NCBI GenBank assembly: GCA_002356635.1
Contig: CP023454.1
Coordinates: 3,022,501 to 3,086,500 of the forward strand
Length of the DNA stretch: 64,000 bases
Direction: 5' to 3'
Source of the DNA: Rhodobacteraceae bacterium QY30
Lineage (GTDB): Bacteria > Pseudomonadota > Alphaproteobacteria > Rhodobacterales > Rhodobacteraceae
Shown here: piece after piece, positions 43,566 to 51,803 of the stretch
Position numbering within the stretch: position 1 is the first letter of the stretch
How the letters are laid out: the number at the start of each line of letters is the position of its first letter
Position numbers and translations under genes: made by a program
The notes under the pieces: model-generated
Databases searched by the model: none
Told to the model about the DNA's origin: nothing
Seen by the model: the letters and a program-made list of their open reading frames with translations, nothing else

Positions 43566-43796
43566 TCAGCCGCCGGTACCCGGGGTCGACGGGGTGTTGT
43601 TGTCGTCGCCATTGCTGGCGATGGCCGCGGCAACCGCCACCAGAAGCAGCGCCGGAACGACCCAGCCGCCGGACGAGCTGGCTTTCTTCTCGACGACGAC
43701 CGGCTCGGCCTCGACGACAGGGGCAGCGTAGCCACCAGCAAAGGCGCTGGCGGTGGTGGAAGCGACGAGAGCCGCCGCAATCACGAACTTCTTCAT
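43566..43796 (-). CDS. Small secreted YjbE-like protein, paralogue C
   Basis: A 76-residue precursor (signal peptide MKKFVIAAALVASTTASAFA) with the same body as paralogue B and a NGDDNNTPSTPGTGG tail. AAGGAG lies eight bases before the ATG. A promoter-like pair lies upstream at 43846-43875 and a strong terminator downstream, so it is probably its own transcription unit. High identity to B at protein level but many third-position changes at DNA level indicate selection on the protein after an older duplication, or partial gene conversion. Confidence 0.74.
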   Translation of the reverse strand: MKKFVIAAALVASTTASAFAGGYAAPVVEAEPVVVEKKASSSGGWVVPALLLVAVAAAIASNGDDNNTPSTPGTGG

Positions 43797-43845
43797 GTTT
43801 CCGCTCCTTGGATGAAAGCCGCCACGATGGCGTGCGGCATCTGGT

Positions 43846-43875
43846 TTAGTGTGGCACGGCTGAAAAAACGGTCAA
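43846..43875 (-). promoter_or_regulatory. Putative promoter of paralogue C
   Basis: On the minus strand TTGACC (43875-43870), an 18-base spacer and CACTAA (43851-43846) lie about 50 bases upstream of the start codon. Confidence 0.45.
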
Positions 43876-43925
43876 CGATTGTCTGTAGCGGCCCGCAATC
43901 ACAGCCGTGGTGTTGCCGAACTGCC

Positions 43926-44558
43926 TTACCCCGCAAAGTCCTGCGAGACGAAGAACTGGCCGCAGTAGGGCGCGTTCGGCTGAAATCCCGCGCCCGTGGC
44001 GACCATCGACACCTTCGGATCCAGGATGTTGCGCCGGTGGCCGGAGGATCCCATCCACAACCCGACCATCTGGCGCGCCAGCGAATGATAGCTGTGCGGT
44101 GCGATCGGCTGGCCGCCATTGGTGGCAAAATCGCAGGCCGCGCTGTTGCGGATGCGGAAAGACCCGCCGTCGATCTGGAAGCGGTGGACCATGCCGATGT
44201 TTTCCGATCCGGCGCGGATCGGGATGCCCGATGCGATGATGCGCGCCTTGACGGTGGACTGTCCCGCAACGGTGGATTTGTGGCTGACGGTGGCAGCACG
44301 CGCCATCCAGTTGGCGTGGGTCTGCGCCACGCGCGCCAGGCTGGGTGCCGCAGACAGCGGCTTCAGGCCAGATTTGCAGCGGTGGTAGTTCACCTCGGCG
44401 CGAATCGCTGCATCGAACACGCGCTGGTCAAACTTCCCGCTCGCCGCGACAATTGTATTGGCGCCTGAAACAGTCGGGCGGCTGCACGCGCTGGCTGCAG
44501 TTGCCAGGCCAAAGATCGAAAACAATCCGACGATGATCGAAACGACACGGATCTGCAT
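43926..44558 (-). CDS. CAP-domain (SCP-like) secreted protein
   Basis: A 210-residue precursor with a signal peptide (VVSIIVGLFSIFGLATAASA, then CSRP, so lipidation is conceivable). The mature part is a single CAP domain: EVNYHRCKSGLKPLSAAPSLARVAQTHANWMA, SENIGMVHRF and WMGSSGHRRNILDPKV hold the conserved His and Glu cavity residues. Bacterial CAP proteins are extracellular or periplasmic, with roles that are mostly unknown. AAGGGGG precedes the ATG. It is divergent from ugd, with 164 bases between the starts. Confidence 0.83.
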   Translation of the reverse strand: MQIRVVSIIVGLFSIFGLATAASACSRPTVSGANTIVAASGKFDQRVFDAAIRAEVNYHRCKSGLKPLSAAPSLARVAQTHANWMARAATVSHKSTVAGQSTVKARIIASGIPIRAGSENIGMVHRFQIDGGSFRIRNSAACDFATNGGQPIAPHSYHSLARQMVGLWMGSSGHRRNILDPKVSMVATGAGFQPNAPYCGQFFVSQDFAG

Positions 44559-44722
44559 GGCGGACCCCCTTCATGGCAGCAGAGGCGGAACTCCCGGCAG
44601 ACAATCATATTCGGGCGGCAGAATAAGGGCAGGCAATGCCACCAATTCGCCACAGTGGTTGACTAGTGCGCCCGCGCAAGACATGCCATTGCGCAGCCTC
44701 GCTGCGTTTGAAGGACTTCGAC

Positions 44723-46027
44723 ATGAAGATTGCGATGATCGGAACCGGTTACGTCGGACTGGTTTCAGGCGTTTGTTTTTCCGATTTCGGTCACGATGTG
44801 GTCTGCGTCGACAAGGATCCGCGCAAGGTCGAGATGCTCAAGCGCGGCGAAGTGCCGATCTACGAGCCGGGTCTTGACCAGCTGATGGCGAAGAACGTGG
44901 CCGCGGGGCGGTTGTCGTTCACACTGGACCTGAAGGCGGCGGTCGATGGCGCGGATGCGGTCTTCATTGCCGTGGGAACGCCAACTCGGCGCGGCGACGG
45001 TCACGCGGATCTGACCTATGTAATGGCCGCCGCCGAGGAGATCGGCCGCGCACTGACGGGCTATGCCGTCGTCGTCACCAAGTCCACCGTGCCGGTGGGC
45101 ACCAACGCCGCCGTGCGCGAAGCCGTGCTGCGCGCCGCGCCGGATGCCGAATTCGACGTGGCCTCGAACCCCGAATTCCTGCGCGAAGGTGCCGCGATCG
45201 ACGATTTCATGCGGCCCGACCGGGTGGTCGTGGGCGTCACCTCGGAGCGCGCCAAGGGTGTGATGGGGGAAATCTATCGTCCGCTGTTCCTGCGCGAATT
45301 CCCGATCCTTTACACCGATCTGGAAACCGCCGAGATGATCAAATACGCGGCGAACGCCTTCCTGGCCACGAAGATCACCTTCATCAACGAAATTGCCCGG
45401 CTGTGCGAAAAGGTCGGTGCGGATGTGAAACAAGTGTCGAAGGGCATCGGTCTGGATGGCCGGATCGGGAACAAGTTCCTGCACGCCGGGCCGGGCTACG
45501 GCGGATCGTGCTTCCCCAAGGACACGCAGGCGCTGGCGCGGATGGGGCAGGAACACGCCGCACCGATCCAGATCGTCGAGACGGTCATCAAGGTCAACGA
45601 AGAGGTCAAGCGCCGGATGGTCGAAAAGGTGCTCGACCTGTGCGGCGGCTCGGTCAACGGCAAGACCATCGCGGTGCTGGGCGTGACCTTCAAGCCGAAT
45701 ACCGACGACATGCGCGATGCACCGTCGCTGACCATCGTGCCGGCGCTGGTGGGCGGCGGGGCCAAGGTGCGCGTGGTCGATCCGCAGGGCCGGCGCGAAG
45801 GCGAACACCTGCTGCCGGGCGTGACCTGGATGGACGACGCCTATGCCGCCACCCGGGGCGCCGACGTGGTCGTGCTGCTGACCGAATGGAACGAATTCCG
45901 CGGGCTGGACCTGGCGCGGATGGCCAAGGGCATGGAGACGCCGCGCATGGCCGATCTTCGCAACATCTACTCTGCCAGGGATGCCGAAAAGGCCGGCTTC
46001 GTCGCCTATTCGGCCGTCGGTCGCTGA
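44723..46027 (+). CDS. ugd: UDP-glucose 6-dehydrogenase
   Basis: A 434-residue enzyme oxidising UDP-glucose to UDP-glucuronate with 2 NAD+. GTGYVGLVSGVCFSDFGHDV is the NAD fold, FIAVGTPT and TKSTVPVGT are family blocks, SNPEFLREG lies near the active site, and GPGYGGSCFPKD carries the catalytic Cys263. The C-terminal UDP-binding domain includes GVTFKPNTDDMRDAPS. It supplies the decarboxylase at 15973 and acid polysaccharides. AAGGAC six bases before the ATG supports the start. It lies in the exopolysaccharide-export region but is a single-gene unit. Confidence 0.92.
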   Translation: MKIAMIGTGYVGLVSGVCFSDFGHDVVCVDKDPRKVEMLKRGEVPIYEPGLDQLMAKNVAAGRLSFTLDLKAAVDGADAVFIAVGTPTRRGDGHADLTYVMAAAEEIGRALTGYAVVVTKSTVPVGTNAAVREAVLRAAPDAEFDVASNPEFLREGAAIDDFMRPDRVVVGVTSERAKGVMGEIYRPLFLREFPILYTDLETAEMIKYAANAFLATKITFINEIARLCEKVGADVKQVSKGIGLDGRIGNKFLHAGPGYGGSCFPKDTQALARMGQEHAAPIQIVETVIKVNEEVKRRMVEKVLDLCGGSVNGKTIAVLGVTFKPNTDDMRDAPSLTIVPALVGGGAKVRVVDPQGRREGEHLLPGVTWMDDAYAATRGADVVVLLTEWNEFRGLDLARMAKGMETPRMADLRNIYSARDAEKAGFVAYSAVGR

Positions 46028-46033
46028 TCCTTC

Positions 46034-46056
46034 CGGGGCCGCGTCAGGCGGCCCCG
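46034..46056. terminator. Hairpin at the convergent ugd / malonyl-CoA synthetase ends
   Basis: CGGGGCCGC (46034-46042) pairs with GCGGCCCCG (46048-46056) around a five-base loop. It overlaps the stop codon of the minus-strand gene. It has no T-run, so termination is not certain. Confidence 0.45.
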
Positions 46057-47543
46057 AAGACGCCTGCCAGTTCCGCCCGCAACAGCGCCTTTTGCACCTT
46101 GCCCATGGTGTTGCGCGGCAACTCGCTGCGCAGCACGATGTGGCGCGGCTGCTTGAAGCGCGCCAGACGCCCCGCAAGGGCCGCGACCAGTGCCTCGGGC
46201 GTCAGCTGCGCGCCGGGCTCCGGCACCACCACCGCCACCACCCCCTCGCCCAGATCGGGGTGCGGCGCGCCGATGACCGCGCTTTCCAGCACCCCCGGCA
46301 GGTCATCCAGCGCCAACTCGATTTCCTTGGGATAGACGTTGAACCCGCCCGAGATCACCAGATCCTTGCCGCGCCCGACGATCGTCAGATAGCCGTCCGC
46401 CGAGAACTCTCCCAGATCGCCGGTGATGAAGAAACCATTGTCGCGCAGTTCCTGACGGGTCTTGTCCGGCATCTGCCAGTAGCCCTGGAAGACGTTCGGC
46501 CCGCGCACCTCGACCATCCCGATCTGACCCGCCGGAAGCACCGCGCCCCCGTCATCGCAGACCCGGACCTCGATCCCCGGCAGAGGTCGGCCCACCGTGC
46601 CCGCGCGGCGTTCGCCGTCATAGGGGTTCGAGGTGTTCATGTTCGTCTCGGTCATGCCATAGCGTTCCAGGATCACATGGCCCGTGCGCCCCTGCCACTG
46701 CCGGTGCGTTTCCGCCAGCAAGGGGGCCGAGCCAGAGACGAACAGCCGCATCCCCGCAACCAGATCGCGGTCCAGGCGCGCGTCCTCCAGAAGACGGGTG
46801 TAGAAGGTCGGCACCCCCATCATCACGGTGGATTTCGGCAGCCAGGCAATCACCTGTTCCAGATCGAACTTCGGCAGGAACACCATCGGACAACCGGCCA
46901 GAAGCGCCACGTTGGTGGCAACGAACAGGCCGTGGGTGTGGAAGATCGGCAGCGCATGCAGCAGCACGTCCCGGGGGCCGAAGCGCCATTCATCGACCAG
47001 AACCCTTGCATTGGACAGAAGGTTCGCGTGGCTCAGCATCGCGCCCTTTGACCGACCCGTGGTCCCCGACGTGTAAAGGAACGCCGCCAGATCGCCGGCT
47101 TCGCGCGCCTCGGTCGGGTAGGTCACGGGGGCGGCCCGCGCCAGATCACCGAAGCTGCCTGCCCCATCCACCGCCAGCGTCCGAACCTGCGGCGCAACCG
47201 GCGCAAGGATGGATTCGGACTTCGGGTCGCAGATCAGCAGCCGCGCACCCGAATTCTCGACGAAATAGCCGACCTCGGCCGCGGTATAGGCCGTGTTCAG
47301 CGGCAGGAAGATCACGCCCGCCTGGATTGCCCCCGCAACGGCGGCCAGCATGTGGACGGACTTCTCCAGATGCAGGGCCACCCGGTCGCCCGGCTTGACC
47401 CCCGCCGCGCGCCAGGCATGGGCGTGCTGCGCCGCCAGCCCCACGAAGCCCGCAAAGCTGATCCGCGTCCCGTCTGGCAGGATCAGGAAATCGGCCGCGT
47501 TGTCCCGGTGCCGCCCGAACAACGCATCATAAAGGCAGTTCAT
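46044..47543 (-). CDS. matB: Malonyl-CoA synthetase (acyl-CoA synthetase family)
   Basis: A 499-residue ANL-family ligase that activates malonate (or methylmalonate) with ATP and CoA. The P-loop-like LYTSGTTGRSKGAM, LPIFHTHGLFVATNVALLAG, ERYGMTETNMNTSNPYDGERRAGTVG, GDLGEFSADGYL, GRGKDLVISGGFNVYPKEIE and the C-terminal lysine motif RNTMGKVQKALLR are present. The HGLF and MNTSNPYDGERRAGTVG stretches are typical of MatB rather than fatty-acid ligases. No malonate decarboxylase or transporter is adjacent. A recurrent GAGTATT motif lies upstream of the ATG. Confidence 0.85.
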   Translation of the reverse strand: MNCLYDALFGRHRDNAADFLILPDGTRISFAGFVGLAAQHAHAWRAAGVKPGDRVALHLEKSVHMLAAVAGAIQAGVIFLPLNTAYTAAEVGYFVENSGARLLICDPKSESILAPVAPQVRTLAVDGAGSFGDLARAAPVTYPTEAREAGDLAAFLYTSGTTGRSKGAMLSHANLLSNARVLVDEWRFGPRDVLLHALPIFHTHGLFVATNVALLAGCPMVFLPKFDLEQVIAWLPKSTVMMGVPTFYTRLLEDARLDRDLVAGMRLFVSGSAPLLAETHRQWQGRTGHVILERYGMTETNMNTSNPYDGERRAGTVGRPLPGIEVRVCDDGGAVLPAGQIGMVEVRGPNVFQGYWQMPDKTRQELRDNGFFITGDLGEFSADGYLTIVGRGKDLVISGGFNVYPKEIELALDDLPGVLESAVIGAPHPDLGEGVVAVVVPEPGAQLTPEALVAALAGRLARFKQPRHIVLRSELPRNTMGKVQKALLRAELAGVFGAA

Positions 47544-47574
47544 CGGGGGCCCCCAAGCTTTGGCTGTTTCTTCC

Positions 47575-47587
47575 GTCCCGAATACTC
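47575..47587 (-). repeat. GAGTATT leader motif, divergent copy
   Basis: The minus strand reads GAGTATTCGGGAC, followed by a GAAGAAA stretch, 32 bases upstream of the malonyl-CoA synthetase start. It matches the copy before 63625 with two changes in the core. Confidence 0.35.
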
Positions 47588-47604
47588 AAAGTCCGTCAGC
47601 GACG

Positions 47605-48387
47605 CTAGCGCCGCGCGCCGAAGGGCAGCGCCAGGAGGAAAAGCCCCGCCGCCGCGGCCACGATCGAGGGCCCGGCCGGCGTGTCCAGCCGCAGCGACAA
47701 CCCCAGACCGGACAGAACCGCCAGCGCCCCCGCCAGAGTGGCCCGCAGCGCCATCCCCTCGGGCGAGCGCGAGAGCCCCCGCACCGCCGCCGCCGGGATG
47801 ATCAGCAGGGCCGCAATCAGCAGCGCACCGACGATCTTGATCGCCACCGCCACCACCGTTGCCATCGCCACCGTCAGGATCAACCGCTCCACCCTGGGGT
47901 TGACCCCCGATGCCTGGGCCAGATCCTCGTTCACCGTCGCGTCCAGAAGGCCCTGCCAACGCCAGACCAAAAGCATGAGGACCAGCGCCGCGCCGCCCCA
48001 GATCCAGGCCAGGTCGGCCGTGGAAACGGCCAGGATGTCACCGAAAAGCCAGGCCGACAGATCCACCCGCACCCCCGGCAGGAACGACACCGCCAGAAGG
48101 CCGAAGGCCAGCGCGGAATGGGCCAGAACGCCCAAGGCGGTGTCCATCGCATGGCCGCGACCGGCCATTGCCGACACGGTCATCGCCATGGCAATCGCCA
48201 CGACCAGCGTTCCGGCATAGATCGGCAGACCGGTCGCGAAGGCCAGCGCCACGCCCAGGATCGCGGCATGGGCGGTTGCATCGCCGAAATACGCCATCCG
48301 CCGCCACAGGACGAAGCAGCCCAGCGGCCCGGTCGCCATCACAAGGCCAAGCCCCGCCAGTCCGGCGCGGATCAGGAATTCAGGCAT
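47605..48387 (-). CDS. znuB: Zinc ABC transporter permease ZnuB
   Basis: A 260-residue family ABC-3 permease with about eight membrane helices. GCFVLWRRMAYFGDATAHAAILGVAL (the conserved F-G-D-x-x-x-H-A block), FGDILAVS and KIVGALLIAALLIIPAAAVRGLSRS (coupling region) are diagnostic of ZnuB. The start at 48387 gives an eight-base overlap with the ATPase gene. It forms the inner-membrane channel for Zn2+ delivered by ZnuA. Confidence 0.9.
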   Translation of the reverse strand: MPEFLIRAGLAGLGLVMATGPLGCFVLWRRMAYFGDATAHAAILGVALAFATGLPIYAGTLVVAIAMAMTVSAMAGRGHAMDTALGVLAHSALAFGLLAVSFLPGVRVDLSAWLFGDILAVSTADLAWIWGGAALVLMLLVWRWQGLLDATVNEDLAQASGVNPRVERLILTVAMATVVAVAIKIVGALLIAALLIIPAAAVRGLSRSPEGMALRATLAGALAVLSGLGLSLRLDTPAGPSIVAAAAGLFLLALPFGARR

Positions 48388-49186
48388 GATGGGCCCCTTC
48401 CGGATGATGGGCGTCGTGGTCATGGGCGTGGCTGTCGTCGTGGTCGTGGCTGTGGCCGCCATCATGATCGTGGTCATGGACATGGCGGTAGAGCGCCAGC
48501 GCCCCGCCCGTTCCCTGCCCGAACAGCGCCCGGTATTCCGGTGCCGCGGACACCACCTGCGGGGTTCCCTCGCAGCAGACGTGGCCGTTGAGGCAGATCA
48601 CCCGGTCCGAGGCGGCCATCACCACATGCAAGTCATGGCTGACCATCAGCACCGCCGCGCCGGTTTCGGCCCGCACCTCTTCGATCAGGTGGTAGAACGC
48701 CGCCTCGCCCGGCTGGTCAAGGCCTTGGGTCGGTTCGTCCAGGACCAGGATTTCCGGCCGCGCCAGCAGCGCCCGTGCCAGCAGCACCCGCTGCAACTGA
48801 CCGCCCGAAAGCGCCGCCATCGGCCGGTTTTCCAGCCCGTCGACACCCACCCGGGCCAGCGCCCCGGCAATATCGGCAGCGGCCGGACGGCGCGGCAGCG
48901 ACAGGAAGCGCCGGACCGTCATCGGCAGCGTCGGGTCGATGCTCAGCCGCTGGGGAACATAGCCCACACGCAATCCGTCTCGCCGTGTGACCCGGCCTTC
49001 GGCGCCGCCGTCCAGGCCCATCAGCGCCCGCAGCAGCGTCGACTTGCCGGAACCGTTGGGGCCGACCACCGTCACGATCTCGGATGGGCGGATATGGAAT
49101 TGCACGTCGCTCAGTACGGTGACGTCGCCGTGGCGCACGGTCAGCCCCTCGGCCGCGATCAGGGTGTCATCGGCAACCGGCATCAT
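48380..49186 (-). CDS. znuC: Zinc ABC transporter ATP-binding protein ZnuC with His-rich tail
   Basis: A 268-residue ATPase: Walker A GPNGSGKSTLLRALMG, signature ALSGGQLQRVLLARAL, Walker B ILVLDEPTQGLD, H-loop VSHDLHVVMAASD, and the VYCLNGHVCC-type segment (VICLNGHVCCEGTP) of zinc ATPases. The last 35 residues are packed with His and Asp (HVHDHDHDGGHSHDHDD and onward), an appended metal-binding tail that could sense or buffer zinc. The ATG at 49186 overlaps the zur stop, so regulator and transporter are one unit. Confidence 0.9.
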   Translation of the reverse strand: MMPVADDTLIAAEGLTVRHGDVTVLSDVQFHIRPSEIVTVVGPNGSGKSTLLRALMGLDGGAEGRVTRRDGLRVGYVPQRLSIDPTLPMTVRRFLSLPRRPAAADIAGALARVGVDGLENRPMAALSGGQLQRVLLARALLARPEILVLDEPTQGLDQPGEAAFYHLIEEVRAETGAAVLMVSHDLHVVMAASDRVICLNGHVCCEGTPQVVSAAPEYRALFGQGTGGALALYRHVHDHDHDGGHSHDHDDSHAHDHDAHHPEGAHHA

Positions 49187-49689
49187 GCGGCCTCGGCCTG
49201 TTGGCAGGCGGGACAAAGGCCCAGCGCCTCGGCATTGGTGGCCTCGATCACGAAGCCCAGGTCCAGGGCGGCGCCCTCCATGGCGGCGCGCACCGGTTCG
49301 CCCGGGGCCTCGGCCACCAGCTTGCACAGACGGCAGATGAAGAAGGCGGGGCTGTGCGCTTCACCGGGGTGCATGCAGGCGGCGAAGGCGTTCAGACGGC
49401 GGATTCGATGCGCGAATCCCTGTTCCTCCAGGAACTCCAGCGCGCGGTAGGCCACGGGGGGCTGGTTGCCGAAGCCCTCGTCGGACAGCCGTTCCAGCAC
49501 GTCATAGGCGCCCATGGCGCGATGCGATTCCAGCAGGATTTCCAGCGTGCGGCGCCGAACCGGTGTCAGGCGGACCCGCCGGTCACGCGCCATCTGGTCG
49601 GCGCGCAACAGCAGGTCGCCGCAGCAATGCGAATGATCGTGCGGCGCGAAGGCCGGAGCCGGTTGCGAAGGATCGCCGGTGCGGGGCAT
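49183..49689 (-). CDS. zur: Zinc uptake regulator Zur (Fur family)
   Basis: A 168-residue Fur-family repressor. RRVRLTPVRRRTLEILLESHRAMGAYDVLERL and PPVAYRALEFLEEQGFAHRI form the winged helix, and CRLC and CPAC are the two CxxC pairs of the structural zinc site. The N-terminal HDHSHCCGD gives extra ligands. It represses zinc uptake when zinc is plentiful. The start codon lies within one of two Zur-box-like palindromes, so the gene is probably autoregulated with znuCB and, divergently, znuA. Confidence 0.9.
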   Translation of the reverse strand: MPRTGDPSQPAPAFAPHDHSHCCGDLLLRADQMARDRRVRLTPVRRRTLEILLESHRAMGAYDVLERLSDEGFGNQPPVAYRALEFLEEQGFAHRIRRLNAFAACMHPGEAHSPAFFICRLCKLVAEAPGEPVRAAMEGAALDLGFVIEATNAEALGLCPACQQAEAA

Positions 49690-49731
49690 GTTATACTATC
49701 ACAAATCCATTGACATGTTATGACATAACAA
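49688..49731. promoter_or_regulatory. Two Zur-box-like operators in the zur/znuA divergent promoter
   Basis: Site 1, ATGTTATACTATCACA (49688-49703), and site 2, ATGTTATGACATAACAA (49715-49731), follow the ATGTTATA-n-TATAACAT Zur pattern. Their centres (49696 and 49723) are 27 bases apart. Site 2 holds a perfect palindrome at 49716-49730 and follows TTGACA at 49710-49715. Confidence 0.75.
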
Positions 49732-49769
49732 TTCATAGACGGTCCGGCAATGGCATGAAAGGCAATTCC

Positions 49770-50693
49770 ATGATCCGCCCCCTTCTTCTGTCGTCCGTCG
49801 CCCTTTGCCTGTCGCTGACCGCGGCCTCGGCCAAGGTGCCGCAGGTCGCCACCGACATACCGGTGGTCCAGTCGCTGGCGGCGATGGTGATGCAGTCCCT
49901 CGGGTCGCCGATGGTTCTCATGGATGCCGGGGCGGATGCGCATGACTACCAGTTGCGTCCCTCGCAGGCGGCGGCACTGGAGGACGCGGACCTGCTGATC
50001 TGGATCGGTCCGGAAATGACCCCCTGGCTGGAACGTGCCGCAGCGGCCCGCCCGGCTGGCGCGACGCTGGGCCTGTTGGCCGATCCCGCCACGCACCGCC
50101 GCAGCTACGCAACCGAGGACCCTGCCGAAGCGGACCATGCCGCCGATGACCACGCGGACCACGACCACCAGGGAACCGATCCTCACGCCTGGCTGGATCC
50201 GACCAATGCCGCGGCCTGGCTGGGGTTGATTGCGGATTCCCTGGCCGCGCAGGACCCCGAACACGCCGCGACCTACCGGGCCAATGCCGATGCGGCGCGG
50301 GAACGGTTGGCAAGGCTGGATGCCGAGACTGCCGCCCGTCTGGCCGTCGCCCGCCAGAAGCCGCTGATCCTGGGCCATGACGCCTATGGCTACCTGGCGG
50401 AACACTACGGCCTGACGGTCGCCGGAACCATTGCCACCGGAGACGCCACCAGCCCCGGCGCGGCGCGTCTTTCGGCGCTGCATGACCTGGTCGCGCGGTC
50501 GGGCGCGGTCTGTTTCCTGCCTGATGTGGGACAGCCGGCCAACATCATTCAGGTGCTGACCGATGGTGCCTCGATCCGGGTTGGTCGTCCGCTGGACCCG
50601 GAGGGGCGCGCAGAGGCTCCGGGCCCGGGGCTTTATCCCGAACTTCTGTCGAAGATCGCCGCCTCGATCACCGATTGCGTTACGGCCCCCTGA
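49770..50693 (+). CDS. znuA: Zinc ABC transporter periplasmic binding protein ZnuA
   Basis: A 307-residue precursor with a signal peptide ending near AASA-KVP. Zinc ligands are suggested by GADAHDYQLRPSQ, DPHAWLDPTNA and LGHDAYGYLAEHYGL. The family's His/Asp-rich loop is HAADDHADHDHQG. The ATG at 49770 has AAAGG seven bases upstream; an earlier ATG at 49755 has no ribosome site. It is divergent from zur-znuCB across a shared 80-base control region with two Zur boxes. galM follows on the same strand after 52 bases. Confidence 0.9.
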   Translation: MIRPLLLSSVALCLSLTAASAKVPQVATDIPVVQSLAAMVMQSLGSPMVLMDAGADAHDYQLRPSQAAALEDADLLIWIGPEMTPWLERAAAARPAGATLGLLADPATHRRSYATEDPAEADHAADDHADHDHQGTDPHAWLDPTNAAAWLGLIADSLAAQDPEHAATYRANADAARERLARLDAETAARLAVARQKPLILGHDAYGYLAEHYGLTVAGTIATGDATSPGAARLSALHDLVARSGAVCFLPDVGQPANIIQVLTDGASIRVGRPLDPEGRAEAPGPGLYPELLSKIAASITDCVTAP

Positions 50694-50745
50694 CGCCGGG
50701 CGGCCTTTGGCGCTAACCTTGCGCAAAGGCGCGAAGGGGGAACCG

Positions 50746-51750
50746 ATGACCGGCAGGGTACGGCAGTTCGGCGTGACGGATGACGGGAAGCCGGTCGCGG
50801 TGATCGACCTGAAAAGCAGCCAGCTTCACGCCCGGGTGCTGACCTATGGCGCAACGCTTCAGGATCTGCGGCTGGCCGGTGTTCCCTGGCCCCTGACGCT
50901 GGGCAGCGACCTGCTGGCCGCCTATCAGGGGCCGATGCGCTATGCGGGGGCCATCGTCGGGCCGGTGGCCAATCGCATCGGCGGGGGCGTGGCCGTCATT
51001 GGCGGACGCCCTTGCACCTTCGATCTGAACGAGCCGCGCGCAACGCTGCACGGCGGGGTCGGCGGAACCTCGGCGCAGGTGTGGCGGATCGAACAGGTCA
51101 ACGACAGTGCGGCGACACTCGCGCTGGACCTGCCCCATGGACTGGGGGGCTTTCCGGGCCACCGGCAGATCCGCGCGCACTATGCGCTGGACGGCAAAGC
51201 GTTGACACTGACGCTGGAGGCCACCACCGACGCGCCCACGCTGATGAACCTGGCGCCGCACAGCTACTGGGCGCTGGACGGACGTCCCACCACCGAGGGC
51301 CAGATCCTGACCGTTGCCGCGGACCGCTACACGCCCACGGATGATGACAAGCTGCCCACCGGCGCCGTCGACAGCGTGGCGGGCACGGTCTTCGATCTGC
51401 GGCAGGGCCGGCGGCTGGAACCGGTGGCGCATCATGACATCAACTTGTGCCTGGCGGATGCGGCCGGCCCCCTCAGGCCGGTGGCGCGGCTGCAAGGGCT
51501 GTCGGGCGTGACACTGACACTGGCGACCACGGCGCCGGGCCTGCAGGTCTACGACGGGGCCGGGCTGGATACGGGGCATTTTCCCGGGCTGACCGGGCAG
51601 GCGCACCGAGCATTTGCCGGGATCGCACTGGAACCGCAACTTTGGCCCGATGCGGTTCACCACCTTGGATTTCCTTCGCACTTGTTAGAAAAGGGGGAAA
51701 CCTTTCGTCAGGTGACACGTTACATCTTGGACCGCCCCGAACCGGCCTGA
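50746..51750 (+). CDS. galM: Aldose 1-epimerase (galactose mutarotase)
   Basis: A 334-residue mutarotase that interconverts alpha and beta anomers of aldoses. Visible: NRIGGG near the start of the sheet, ATLHGGVGG (first His), NLAPHSYWAL (catalytic His) and GIALEPQLWPDAVHH with the catalytic Glu. GAAGGGGG lies just before the ATG. The previous gene is znuA and the next a MarR/GbsR-type regulator on the same strand; no sugar operon is nearby. Confidence 0.87.
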   Translation: MTGRVRQFGVTDDGKPVAVIDLKSSQLHARVLTYGATLQDLRLAGVPWPLTLGSDLLAAYQGPMRYAGAIVGPVANRIGGGVAVIGGRPCTFDLNEPRATLHGGVGGTSAQVWRIEQVNDSAATLALDLPHGLGGFPGHRQIRAHYALDGKALTLTLEATTDAPTLMNLAPHSYWALDGRPTTEGQILTVAADRYTPTDDDKLPTGAVDSVAGTVFDLRQGRRLEPVAHHDINLCLADAAGPLRPVARLQGLSGVTLTLATTAPGLQVYDGAGLDTGHFPGLTGQAHRAFAGIALEPQLWPDAVHHLGFPSHLLEKGETFRQVTRYILDRPEPA

Positions 51751-51803
51751 TCCGGCCGCACCGACCCCGGATCGCTGGCCATGCTGCTTCTGAAGGATCA
51801 CCG

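Noticed and set aside
42737-43796. Paralogues A-C as bacteriocins or toxins
   Set aside because: They have Sec-type signal peptides, lie beside yjbH-yjbF and have no immunity or export genes. The YjbE-like reading is simpler.
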